DNA of 9,876 nt, taken from contig JAPUIV010000103.1 of assembly GCA_027296665.1 (NCBI GenBank), positions 1-9,876 on the forward strand, given 5' to 3'. Shown here in pieces: positions 1 to 6,156 of the stretch; position 1 is the first letter of the stretch; the number at the start of each line of letters is the position of its first letter. The position numbers and the translations under genes were made by a program. This stretch comes from Acidobacteriota bacterium (GTDB lineage Bacteria; Acidobacteriota; Polarisedimenticolia; JAPUIV01). The notes under the pieces are model-generated. The model was not told where the DNA came from. It was given only the letters and a program-made list of their open reading frames with translations, and did no database searches.

Positions 1-267
1 AAGGGCCTGCGGCAAAAGGGCCTCCAGCTCTTGAAGGCTCATGACCCGGCCCTGGAATTCAATCGTTCCATCAGCGGAGATGGCGACGGTCAGGTCTTCC
101 TGATTCCTTTCCGCCGTGCTGGTCGATTCGGGGAGCTCCAAGGGGATTCCAGAGGTTTCCAGGAAGGTTGTGGAGATGGCAAAAAATATCAAGAGCAGGA
201 AAACGACATCGATCAGGGCGGAGATGTCCACGCGGACCTGCAATCTCTTTCGACGCCGTAACTCCAC
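1..267 (-). CDS. exbD: ExbD/TolR-family biopolymer transport protein, C-terminus cut off by window edge
   Basis: The 89 codons from 267 down to 1 are open and give the N-terminal two thirds of an ExbD/TolR protein, a proton-channel subunit that works with ExbB/TolQ in the inner membrane to power TonB or TolA. A short basic N-terminus (ELRRRKRLQVRVD) leads into a single membrane segment at about residues 15-34. That segment contains the LIDVVFLLLIFF signature, with the family's proton-carrying Asp at D20. A periplasmic part follows, including IPLELP and the conserved DLTVAISADGTI strand. The start is GTG at 267: GGGAGG (277-272) lies 4 nt upstream and no ATG is suitably placed. exbB ends 16 nt upstream, so the two are almost certainly co-transcribed. 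The usual family length is about 130-145 residues, so roughly 45-55 residues lie beyond position 1. TolR rather than ExbD is possible; the sequence does not decide. Confidence 0.93.
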   Translation of the reverse strand, partial: MELRRRKRLQVRVDISALIDVVFLLLIFFAISTTFLETSGIPLELPESTSTAERNQEDLTVAISADGTIEFQGRVMSLQELEALLPQAL

Positions 268-283
268 GGTACCTCCCGCCGGA

Positions 284-952
284 TCAGTTCTCCACCTCGC
301 GGATCTTCGTCCGATCGGAGTAGGCCGATCGGCCCGCCGGTTCCATGCCGTCCTTCCGGAAAAGATGGTTCATCACCTGGATCGTGCGCTTTTCGATGTC
401 GAGAATCGAGTTTTCGGCTTTTTCGCGCAGGTAGTTATGCATGACCAGTGCGGGAATCGCGACGGAAAGCCCCAAGGCAGTGGTGTACAAGGCTTCGGAA
501 ATGCCCTCGGAGAGCGCGTTCGCTTGTCCAACCCCCAACTCGGCGATCACACTGAAGATCTTGATCATCCCGCTTACGGTCCCCAGCAGGCCCAGAAGAG
601 GGGTAATGCCTGCAATGGTTCCAAGAAAAACCAGGTGCCGCTCCAGCTTGGGAATCTCCTGGCGGCCTGCATCCAGAATGGCCTCCTTGACCTCATCACG
701 ACCCTGGGACCGGACATCCAGGGCCGCAAGAATGATGTTGGTGAAGATGCCCGGTTTACGAACACAGGCGTCCCGGGCCTTCTGAAACAGCCCCCCCTCC
801 ACCAGGGGAATGATGATCTCGTACGATTCCTGGTTCCGTCTCCGATCGCCGCGGAAATGGAAAAGCCGTTCAATGATGATCGCGAGGGCCACTACCGAGC
901 AGGCCAAAAGGGGGTAAATGAGGAGCCCGCCACGCTGGAAAAAGGTGATCAT
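284..952 (-). CDS. exbB: MotA/TolQ/ExbB proton-channel family protein
   Basis: This 222-residue inner-membrane protein has the full ExbB/TolQ plan. A first membrane helix lies at about 9-30 (ending IIIERL), followed by a cytoplasmic region rich in charged residues. A second helix at about 107-135 carries the hallmark TPLLGLLGTVSGMI (117-130), and a third at about 152-176 carries ISEALYTTALGLSVAIPAL. A short charged tail follows. With ExbD it forms the proton-driven motor that energises TonB (or TolA). I place the start at ATG 952: GGAGG (961-957) is 4 nt upstream, the same spacing as for exbD. An in-frame TTG at 955 would leave only 1 nt. A consensus-like promoter sits upstream (1050-1022). 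The paralogous families ExbB and TolQ are not separable here, but a TonB-like gene on the same strand at 6157-7095 favours ExbB. Confidence 0.94.
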   Translation of the reverse strand: MITFFQRGGLLIYPLLACSVVALAIIIERLFHFRGDRRRNQESYEIIIPLVEGGLFQKARDACVRKPGIFTNIILAALDVRSQGRDEVKEAILDAGRQEIPKLERHLVFLGTIAGITPLLGLLGTVSGMIKIFSVIAELGVGQANALSEGISEALYTTALGLSVAIPALVMHNYLREKAENSILDIEKRTIQVMNHLFRKDGMEPAGRSAYSDRTKIREVEN

Positions 953-995
953 CAAGCCTCCATCGCCCCGGAATCAAAGTTTTTTCCCCCGCGGG

Positions 996-1026
996 ATCCT
1001 GATTCCAAAGGATTGCGGATCAGGAT
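996..1026. promoter_or_regulatory. Operator-like inverted repeat over the exbB promoter start region
   Basis: ATCCTGAT (996-1003) and ATCAGGAT (1019-1026) are perfect inverted repeats separated by 15 bp. The match extends inward by a G/T and a C/G pair, giving 10-bp arms around 11 nt. The right arm overlaps the -10 box of the exbB promoter, and the centre falls near the expected start site, a classical repressor position. It does not resemble the textbook Fur box, so the regulator is unknown. A second 7-bp inverted repeat, GGAATCA (970-976) with TGATTCC (1000-1006), shares the left-arm bases and would lie in the exbB leader RNA, with its far end 8 nt before the ribosome binding site. Confidence 0.5.
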
Positions 1027-1050
1027 ACTTTCGCCCCGAAATGCTGTCAA
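1022..1050 (-). promoter_or_regulatory. Sigma70-type promoter for exbB-exbD
   Basis: Read on the minus strand, a perfect TTGACA -35 (1050-1045) is followed after exactly 17 bp by TATCCT (1027-1022), which matches 4 of 6 positions of the -10 consensus. Transcription would start near 1015, giving a leader of about 60 nt before the exbB ATG at 952. It lies in the divergent spacer between exbB and the MFS gene and points towards exbB. The -10 overlaps the inverted repeat at 996-1026, so activity may be regulated. I saw no equally good promoter for the plus-strand MFS gene in this spacer. Confidence 0.68.
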
Positions 1051-1083
1051 CTCCGCCAGATTAGCGGGGGACGGGGCCACAAC

Positions 1084-2301
1084 ATGATTCGCCCCCGGAA
1101 ACTCCTGGCCACGGTGACCGCGGCCCATGCCCTGAACCACGCTTTTCTACTCGCCTTCCCTCCCCTGCTGGTTCCCCTGATGAACGAGTTCAAGACCGAT
1201 CTGGTGGGTGGAGGAGCGGCAATGACTGGCCTCTACCTGGCCTCCGGACTGGGGGCCCTACCGGCCGGTTGGCTCGCCGACCGCTGGGGGCCCCGGCGAC
1301 TGATCCACATATTTCTGGGGGGTGCCTCCTTGTGCCTTATCCTCACTTCATTCGCACCCGATCTCAAGACGATGTCGGTATCGATTCTTTTTCTTGGGCT
1401 GTTCTGCAGCCTGTACCATCCCTCCGGCCTTTCGCTGATATCCAAGCGGTGTGTTCCCATCGGCCGGGCCTTCGGAATTCACGGAATCGGGGGAAATCTG
1501 GGACTCGCCTTTGGCCCTTTTCTCGTCGCCCAGTTATCCTCCATGTTCGGATGGAGATCGGCCCTGATGGTTCTGGCCTCTGCAGGCATCGTCCTGATGC
1601 CTCTGTTCGCCTGGTCCGGCGACCGCCAAGAACGATCCCCGGAGGGAGAAATAGGGTCCCGACCCGACATAGGTCCCAACCATCTCTCTCTCGGACTCGC
1701 AATCGCCTGCCAGGGTCTTCTGGGGTTCTGTTATCGCGGGATCCTCACTTTTCTTCCCCTATACTTTACCGCCCGCCACGGCGGCCTCCTGGAACGGATG
1801 GATCCGATTAGCGCTGGTGGATTGTTGACGAGCCTCAGCCTCGGAATCGGTGTGGCGGGGCAATATTTTGGCGGGTGGCTGAGCAACCGGACCTCACCTG
1901 AACGCTTGTTCTCCATCCTTCTTCTGGCAACCCTGCCATTCCCGTTTCTCATGGCGTTCGGTGAGGGCCTTCCTCTCCTGGCCTGTGCGGCCCTCTTCGC
2001 GTTCTTCTTTTTCGCCGCACAGCCGGTGGGCAATCTCCTGATCGCCCGGCACAGCGGCGAGGCGTGGCGAAGCCTGGGATTCGGTTTCTCCTTCACTGCC
2101 TCCTTCGGGTTCGGTAGTTTTGCGGCGTTGGCCGGGGGCTGGATCGCTGAAAAGAGATCCTTGGCCGCCCTATTTCCTGCCATGGGGTCGGTCCTTGCCC
2201 TGGGTGCGGTCGTCTCCCTGCTGTTGGTTCGCCAGACCAGAAAAGGAAGGTTCCCGGCTTCCATCTCCTCCGGGACCCCTCCCCCCCTGTCCTCGACTTG
2301 A
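1084..2301 (+). CDS. Major facilitator superfamily transporter
   Basis: This 405-residue inner-membrane protein is rich in hydrophobic helices and has the size and two-half layout of a 12-helix MFS carrier. The loop after helix 2 carries the MFS motif A, GWLADRWGPRR (62-72). A degenerate copy, GGWLSNRTSPER (263-274), sits at the equivalent place in the second half. YHPSG (111-115) and GIHGIGGNLG (131-140) resemble the Fsr (fosmidomycin resistance)-like MFS branch, where a YHP motif and a glycine-rich helix are typical, so a drug or small-molecule efflux role is possible. The substrate cannot be read from the sequence. A polar linker (about 178-200) joins the halves, and a Pro/Ser tail (391-405) ends the protein. 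ATG 1084 is chosen because helix 1 begins at once; only a weak G-rich stretch precedes it. It diverges from exbB, and a promoter for the next gene overlaps its stop codon. Confidence 0.9.
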   Translation: MIRPRKLLATVTAAHALNHAFLLAFPPLLVPLMNEFKTDLVGGGAAMTGLYLASGLGALPAGWLADRWGPRRLIHIFLGGASLCLILTSFAPDLKTMSVSILFLGLFCSLYHPSGLSLISKRCVPIGRAFGIHGIGGNLGLAFGPFLVAQLSSMFGWRSALMVLASAGIVLMPLFAWSGDRQERSPEGEIGSRPDIGPNHLSLGLAIACQGLLGFCYRGILTFLPLYFTARHGGLLERMDPISAGGLLTSLSLGIGVAGQYFGGWLSNRTSPERLFSILLLATLPFPFLMAFGEGLPLLACAALFAFFFFAAQPVGNLLIARHSGEAWRSLGFGFSFTASFGFGSFAALAGGWIAEKRSLAALFPAMGSVLALGAVVSLLLVRQTRKGRFPASISSGTPPPLSST

Positions 2302-2326
2302 CCCGAGGGCATCCATTCCATAGAAT
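2298..2326 (+). promoter_or_regulatory. Sigma70-type promoter for the giant secreted protein
   Basis: TTGACC (2298-2303, 5 of 6 consensus bases) and TAGAAT (2321-2326, 5 of 6) are separated by exactly 17 bp, with AT-rich sequence around the -10. The predicted start near 2333 leaves a leader of about 48 nt before the GTG start at 2381. The -35 includes the TGA stop of the MFS gene (2299-2301), so the secreted protein can be expressed independently of the transporter despite the short 79-bp gap. Confidence 0.65.
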
Positions 2327-2380
2327 TTTATAGGGTTACTCACTAACACCTCTCCTGTTCTCGTTTCCTGGGAGTTCAGT

Positions 2381-5300
2381 GTGCGAATCGGGATTCTGGC
2401 AAAAGAAGCCGCCCTCGTTTCTCTCGTTCCGGGCCTTTTCATCTCACTTGCCCTTTCCGGCAACCTTTTCGAACCAACGGCAACCGACCTTCCCCGATCG
2501 GTTGCCACGGGAGATTTCAACTCCGACGGGATCGCCGATATTGCCATCGCGCACGCTCGTTCCGACCAGGTTTCGATTCTTCTGGGGAACGGATCGGGCG
2601 GATTCGTCCCCGCCGACTCTTCACCGATCACCGTCGCTACCCGCCCGACAGATCTTGCAGTCGCCGAACTGGATGGTGTGGGTGGCGACGATCTGATCGT
2701 GGTCCAGAACCTGGCCGGAACCATGAGCATCTTCACCAGTTCTCCGGATCCCTTGGATCCTTTTCAGGTAAATTTCATCCTTGACGCCACCTTTGTCCTC
2801 GGCATCTCTCCCGTGGCGGTGGTCATGGCTCATTTTAACGATGATAACGGGGACGGAATCCTGGACTCATCCGATGACATCGACATCGCTGTGACCCTGG
2901 CGGGTCAAGACGAGGTCATCATTCTTCAGGGGTTGCCGATGGGGGATTTCAACACCGAGAACACCTTTTCAACTGCCACGAGCACCGGAATCAACAATGT
3001 GTCAGGAGCGGAATCGATCGTTGCCGGTGACTGGAACAATGACGGAATTACCGACCTTGCCGTGGCCAACACTCGGGACCGGAACATCGCCCTCCTGATC
3101 GGGAACGGCAACCGGACCTTCCAGACGCCGATCCCGCTCCCCGCATGCTCTGGCTGTGCAGTCCCCAACGCGATCGGCATTGGCGACGTCGATGGTGATG
3201 GCTTTCTGGACCTCGCCATACCCTTCTCGGAGGGGTTCTGCGCGGGAGGAATCCAGGATGGGGAGATCTGTTCCATCTCATCGGAATGCTCGGGAGGCAC
3301 CTGCCTGAAAAACGCCTGCATCGGCGGCACCAATGACGGAGGCACCTGTCTGGACAATACCAATTGCCCCGGCGACCCCTTCGCCGTCCCTCCCATCCTT
3401 GCCGGTACCTGCCAACCGACCGACCGGATCGGACTCTATCGGGGCGATCCCACCGATACGGTCGATTTTTTCCAGAATCCGGTGATTATAGTGCTGGCCC
3501 CGGGTGATGCCCCGGCTGACGCCATCCTTCTCGATCTCGACGGGGATCTCCTCGCACGGCCCGACCTCGCGGTGGTCAATTCGGGATTGGACACCGTCTC
3601 CCTTTTCCTGAACGACGGGACGGGAGGGTTCCCGGTTTCACCAACGGTCATCATCCGTCCGGAATTGAACCCCCGGGAAATTCAGGCCCCCATCGCTCTC
3701 GCAGGCATCGAAGCCCTCCCGGATGGCCCTCCTTCAGACCTGTTTGTCATTCATTTCGGAAGCGATAATTTCAGCCTGCTCCAGAACCTGAGCACGCCCG
3801 GGAACTTGAGTTTTTCCGCCGCCCCACCCCTTTCCACCCTGGGGCTCGAAACTCCGGTTGATCTCGTAAATGGGGAATTCTTCTCCCGCTTTTCGGAGGA
3901 TCTGTTTGGATCGTGGACGGGTACGGGGGTAAACCGCGGCATTCTCATGCGGGGGTCGGGGCCGGGGGTTCTGAGGAAAACGGGTGCCTTCAGCGAGACG
4001 CGCTGCACCGGCGGCAGCAACGACGGCCTGACCTGCCAGACCGACCTCAACTGTCCCGGTGGAACTTGTCTGAATGAAACCGTATTATCTCCGGTTCCCG
4101 GGGTTTCCCTGATCGGGACGGCCGTTAGCGGCGACTTCAACAGGGATCTTCTCGCCGATATCGCCATCGCCGTAAGGGATGAAAGCAGTCTGGAGCCGGG
4201 GATCCTGGTATTCCTGAGATCTTTTGGAACCGACTCGGACGGTATCCTGCGGATCTTCTTTAAAAAAGAGGAATTCATTTCCACCGGATTACCATCGGAA
4301 GAGATTCCTCTGGTATTGGCCGCGGCCGACCTGACCCCCAGGGATAATGATTTTGACGGGATTCCGGACGGCATAGACAATTGTCCCACCATCTTCAATC
4401 CGGTCTCCGACTGTGACGGGATGGCCGCGACCCCGGACATTCAATGTGACACCACCCCGGATGGAATTGGCGACGCTTGCGAGGATACCGCCGATCCGAA
4501 CCCTTGCGGAAGTGCGGGCGCCAATGCCGATTGCGATAATGACGGCATCAACAATTCCGCCGACAATTGCCCGGCTGTCTCCAACCTGATCCAGGCCGAC
4601 TTCGATGCCGATGGGATCGGGGATCTGTGTGAGCGGGAGGGAGTGCTCGATCTCATTTCGGTATCCGACGCCGATGGCGACGGGAATGCCGAGATCCATA
4701 TCTTTCCGGGAAGGGGGAATGGAACGTTCTGTCATGGCTTCTCGGTCCCCGGTTGCCCGCCGATTGTTCCCACCATCTTCCCCCAGGTTCCAAAGCACCT
4801 CGTCATCAGTGAAATCAACGTCTTTGACGGCGATCAGGACGGTGTTCTCGATTTCCTCGACAACTGCCCGACTGTCTTCAACCCGATCATCCCGCCGGCG
4901 GTTGTGCAGCCTGATGGCGACGGGAACGGTACCGGCGACGCCTGCGAGAATTTTGCCGATCCGAATCCCTGCGGAGGATCGGGCATCGATATCGATTGTG
5001 ATGCCGATTCTTTCGACAACTCCCTGGACAATTGTCCTTCGGTCTCGAACCCGATCCAGGAGGACTCCGATGCCGACGGCATCGGGGATCTATGCGTGCG
5101 CCAGGGCCTGGACCTGCTCCTGGCCACCCCTACGGGATTGACCCTGTTCACCGGTAACGGAAGGGGGGAGATCCTGTCTCCCACCGATGTGACTCCCTCC
5201 TCGATCGTCGGCCCTGTCTCGTTCTCCTTCCTGGCAACCGGTACCTTCGAAGGCCTGGCCGGCTCCGGAATCATCGCCGTGGATGACACCGCACCTCCCC

Positions 5301-6124
5301 ACAAGGTTCGCCTATTCCTCTCGGATCTGGCCGGCAAGTTGGCCGAAATCGATAGCCTCGATCTCTCCGATCCTCTCGTTGCCAACCCGCCCATTCCCCA
5401 GGCCCGTTTCTCCGACATGCTTGTCGTGGACCTGAACAAGGACGGGTCCCAGGACGTGGTCCTCGCCGAGACGAGCCTTCGAGTATGTGCCTCCCTGTGC
5501 CTGGGAGGAGTGAATGACCGATTGCCCTGCGCAAACGATCTCGGCTGTCCGGGGGGTACTTGTGGAAACCTGAATGAAGGACAAACCTGTGACACCGACT
5601 TACAGTGTGACTCCATCGCCTGCGTACCCTCCGGGGCCATCGTGGTCGCGATGGGGGCGAAGGACAACCTGTGCCTTGGAGGAATAAACGATCAGGCGCC
5701 CTGTGTGGACAATTCCGATTGCCCGGGCGGCCCAGGCATCCCCGCCGGTACCTGCGGACGGCCGAAACTGTTTCTCGCCCCGGGATTTCCTATTCTGGCC
5801 GGATCGGGCCCCGTATCGTTGGAAACCATCCAGTTCAACGACGACGATGGCAACGGGCAAGTGACGGCCAACGATGATGTCGATATCGCGGTAACCCTGG
5901 CAGGGAGCCAGAATTTCCTGATCTTACGGAATCTCCTGGCCAACCGGGCCGATATCAACGGTTCGGGCCGGGTCGACGGCTTCGACCTCTCACAACTAGC
6001 AAGGGATTTCGGACTGGTCTACGACCGCACCACCGACTCGAATCCCTCCGATCTGAATCTGGACGGGGAGGTGGAAGGTCTGGATCTCGCGATCCTCACC
6101 GCCCTGTTCGGCCGGACCTTCTGA
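2381..6124 (+). CDS. Giant secreted FG-GAP/VCBS, thrombospondin type-3 and dockerin protein
   Basis: This is a 1247-residue exported multi-module protein. A signal peptide is visible (R2, K8, hydrophobic core about 10-26). FG-GAP/VCBS-like strands of the form GDFNxDGxxDIAIA recur at 44-57, 216-229, 268-280 and 584-597, with weaker ones near 385-417 and 1011-1028. They suggest a calcium-binding beta-propeller. Cysteine-rich CxGGxND modules lie at 287-344, 542-563, 1040-1081 and 1098-1125. Two duplicated thrombospondin type-3-like blocks (655-752, 815-906) hold DxDxDG loops and DNCP motifs. A dockerin-like pair ends the protein (1190-1244). The start is GTG 2381, with GGGAG (2370-2374) 6 nt upstream. 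Such proteins are usually extracellular or surface-bound, roles being adhesion or matrix binding. No catalytic domain is recognisable and the actual function is unknown. It is convergent with the TonB gene. Paired cysteines imply folding in an oxidising compartment. Confidence 0.92.
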   Translation: MRIGILAKEAALVSLVPGLFISLALSGNLFEPTATDLPRSVATGDFNSDGIADIAIAHARSDQVSILLGNGSGGFVPADSSPITVATRPTDLAVAELDGVGGDDLIVVQNLAGTMSIFTSSPDPLDPFQVNFILDATFVLGISPVAVVMAHFNDDNGDGILDSSDDIDIAVTLAGQDEVIILQGLPMGDFNTENTFSTATSTGINNVSGAESIVAGDWNNDGITDLAVANTRDRNIALLIGNGNRTFQTPIPLPACSGCAVPNAIGIGDVDGDGFLDLAIPFSEGFCAGGIQDGEICSISSECSGGTCLKNACIGGTNDGGTCLDNTNCPGDPFAVPPILAGTCQPTDRIGLYRGDPTDTVDFFQNPVIIVLAPGDAPADAILLDLDGDLLARPDLAVVNSGLDTVSLFLNDGTGGFPVSPTVIIRPELNPREIQAPIALAGIEALPDGPPSDLFVIHFGSDNFSLLQNLSTPGNLSFSAAPPLSTLGLETPVDLVNGEFFSRFSEDLFGSWTGTGVNRGILMRGSGPGVLRKTGAFSETRCTGGSNDGLTCQTDLNCPGGTCLNETVLSPVPGVSLIGTAVSGDFNRDLLADIAIAVRDESSLEPGILVFLRSFGTDSDGILRIFFKKEEFISTGLPSEEIPLVLAAADLTPRDNDFDGIPDGIDNCPTIFNPVSDCDGMAATPDIQCDTTPDGIGDACEDTADPNPCGSAGANADCDNDGINNSADNCPAVSNLIQADFDADGIGDLCEREGVLDLISVSDADGDGNAEIHIFPGRGNGTFCHGFSVPGCPPIVPTIFPQVPKHLVISEINVFDGDQDGVLDFLDNCPTVFNPIIPPAVVQPDGDGNGTGDACENFADPNPCGGSGIDIDCDADSFDNSLDNCPSVSNPIQEDSDADGIGDLCVRQGLDLLLATPTGLTLFTGNGRGEILSPTDVTPSSIVGPVSFSFLATGTFEGLAGSGIIAVDDTAPPHKVRLFLSDLAGKLAEIDSLDLSDPLVANPPIPQARFSDMLVVDLNKDGSQDVVLAETSLRVCASLCLGGVNDRLPCANDLGCPGGTCGNLNEGQTCDTDLQCDSIACVPSGAIVVAMGAKDNLCLGGINDQAPCVDNSDCPGGPGIPAGTCGRPKLFLAPGFPILAGSGPVSLETIQFNDDDGNGQVTANDDVDIAVTLAGSQNFLILRNLLANRADINGSGRVDGFDLSQLARDFGLVYDRTTDSNPSDLNLDGEVEGLDLAILTALFGRTF
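2834..2935 (+). repeat. FNDD/DIAVTLAG repeat, N-terminal copy (inside giant protein)
   Basis: Residues 152-185 carry an acidic EF-hand-like loop (FNDDNGDGILDSSDD) running into DIDIAVTLAG and a hydrophobic strand. The same 34-residue segment recurs near the C-terminus at 5834-5935, with 19 of 34 residues identical by my hand alignment and no gaps. It is probably a calcium-binding propeller blade. Confidence 0.75.
3239..3412 (+). repeat. Cysteine-rich CxGGxND modules, copies 1 and 2 (inside giant protein)
   Basis: Two adjacent modules lie at residues 287-308 and 313-344. Each starts with C-x-GG followed by D, N or both, has a middle Cys, then a Cys-Pro/Ser-Gly pair and a final GTC. The second has an insertion (DPFAVPPILA) before its last Cys. 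Even, regularly spaced cysteines suggest two disulfides per module. I cannot assign a named domain family. Confidence 0.75.
4004..4069 (+). repeat. Cysteine-rich CxGGxND module, copy 3 (inside giant protein)
   Basis: Residues 542-563 form the cleanest 22-residue copy: CTGGSNDG, then Cys 10 residues after the first, and CPGGTC at the end. Its spacing equals that of copy 4 at 5498-5563, which makes it a good reference for a motif search. Confidence 0.75.
4343..4636 (+). repeat. Thrombospondin type-3-like block A (inside giant protein)
   Basis: Residues 655-752 hold two acidic calcium-loop units: DNDFDGIPDGIDNCP with a closing DGIGDACE, and DCDNDGINNSADNCP with a closing DADGIGDLCE. They are joined by ADPNPCG. 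DNCP followed by xxxNP or xxSN and a later GD-x-C is the thrombospondin type-3 pattern. Block A is followed by an FG-GAP-like strand (VLDLISVSDADGDGNAEI). Confidence 0.82.
4823..5098 (+). repeat. Thrombospondin type-3-like block B, duplicate of block A (inside giant protein)
   Basis: Residues 815-906 repeat block A in the same order: DGDQDGVLDFLDNCP, DGNGTGDACE, the ADPNPCGG linker, DADSFDNSLDNCP and DADGIGDLC. A strand starting GLDLLLA then parallels the one after block A. The linker is similar at DNA level too (4489-4510 against 4954-4975), pointing to an internal segmental duplication rather than convergence. Confidence 0.8.
5498..5623 (+). repeat. Cysteine-rich CxGGxND module, copy 4, with half-module (inside giant protein)
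   Basis: Residues 1040-1061 match copy 3 (CLGGVND, middle Cys, CPGGTC). A shorter unit follows at 1068-1081 (GQTCDTDLQC, then Cys 1081) that looks like the second half of a module without its opening CxGG. Confidence 0.7.
5672..5755 (+). repeat. Cysteine-rich CxGGxND module, copy 5 (inside giant protein)
   Basis: Residues 1098-1125 begin CLGGINDQAPC and continue to NSDCPGG. Like copy 2, this copy has a short proline/glycine insertion (PGIPA) before the final GTC. Confidence 0.72.
5834..5935 (+). repeat. FNDD/DIAVTLAG repeat, C-terminal copy (inside giant protein)
   Basis: Residues 1152-1185 (FNDDDGNGQVTANDD, then VDIAVTLAG and a hydrophobic strand) pair gap-free with residues 152-185, exactly 1000 residues earlier. 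The copy sits immediately before the dockerin, so the repeats bracket almost the whole mature protein. Confidence 0.75.
5942..6121 (+). other. C-terminal dockerin type I-like domain (inside giant protein)
   Basis: Residues 1188-1247 contain two EF-hand-like halves about 35 residues apart: ADINGSGRVDGFDLSQLARDFG and DLNLDGEVEGLDLAILTALFG (shown here as separate halves). Each has Asp/Asn at loop positions 1, 3 and 5 and a hydrophobic helix, the dockerin type I layout. Dockerins bind cohesins in cellulosomes, but dockerin-like pairs also end many secreted proteins of non-cellulolytic bacteria. No cohesin is seen in the window, so the partner is unknown. Confidence 0.8.
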
Positions 6125-6143
6125 ACCGGAACGGAGTCGGTTC
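6123..6143. terminator. Weak hairpin in the convergent gap
   Basis: GAACCG (6123-6128) and CGGTTC (6138-6143) form a perfect 6-bp inverted repeat around a 9-nt loop, starting within the stop codon of the giant gene. It lies in the 32-bp gap (6125-6156) between convergent genes, where a bidirectional terminator would be expected. No run of T follows on either strand, so intrinsic termination is doubtful. Confidence 0.25.
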
Positions 6144-6156
6144 GCAAAGTTCCTTC

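Noticed and set aside
116..1087. A 323-codon open frame on the plus strand opposite exbB and exbD
   Set aside because: It is antisense to two clearly recognised family genes, and its product has no membrane or domain logic. High GC leaves many stop-free shadow frames.
2170..2736. A 188-codon minus-strand frame spanning the MFS/giant-gene junction
   Set aside because: It overlaps two real genes and the promoter, and no ribosome binding site or family resemblance was seen.
3239..5755. Dispersed repeats that could suggest a CRISPR array
   Set aside because: The repeats are imperfect, irregularly spaced, in frame and conserved at protein level. They are protein modules, not CRISPR repeats.
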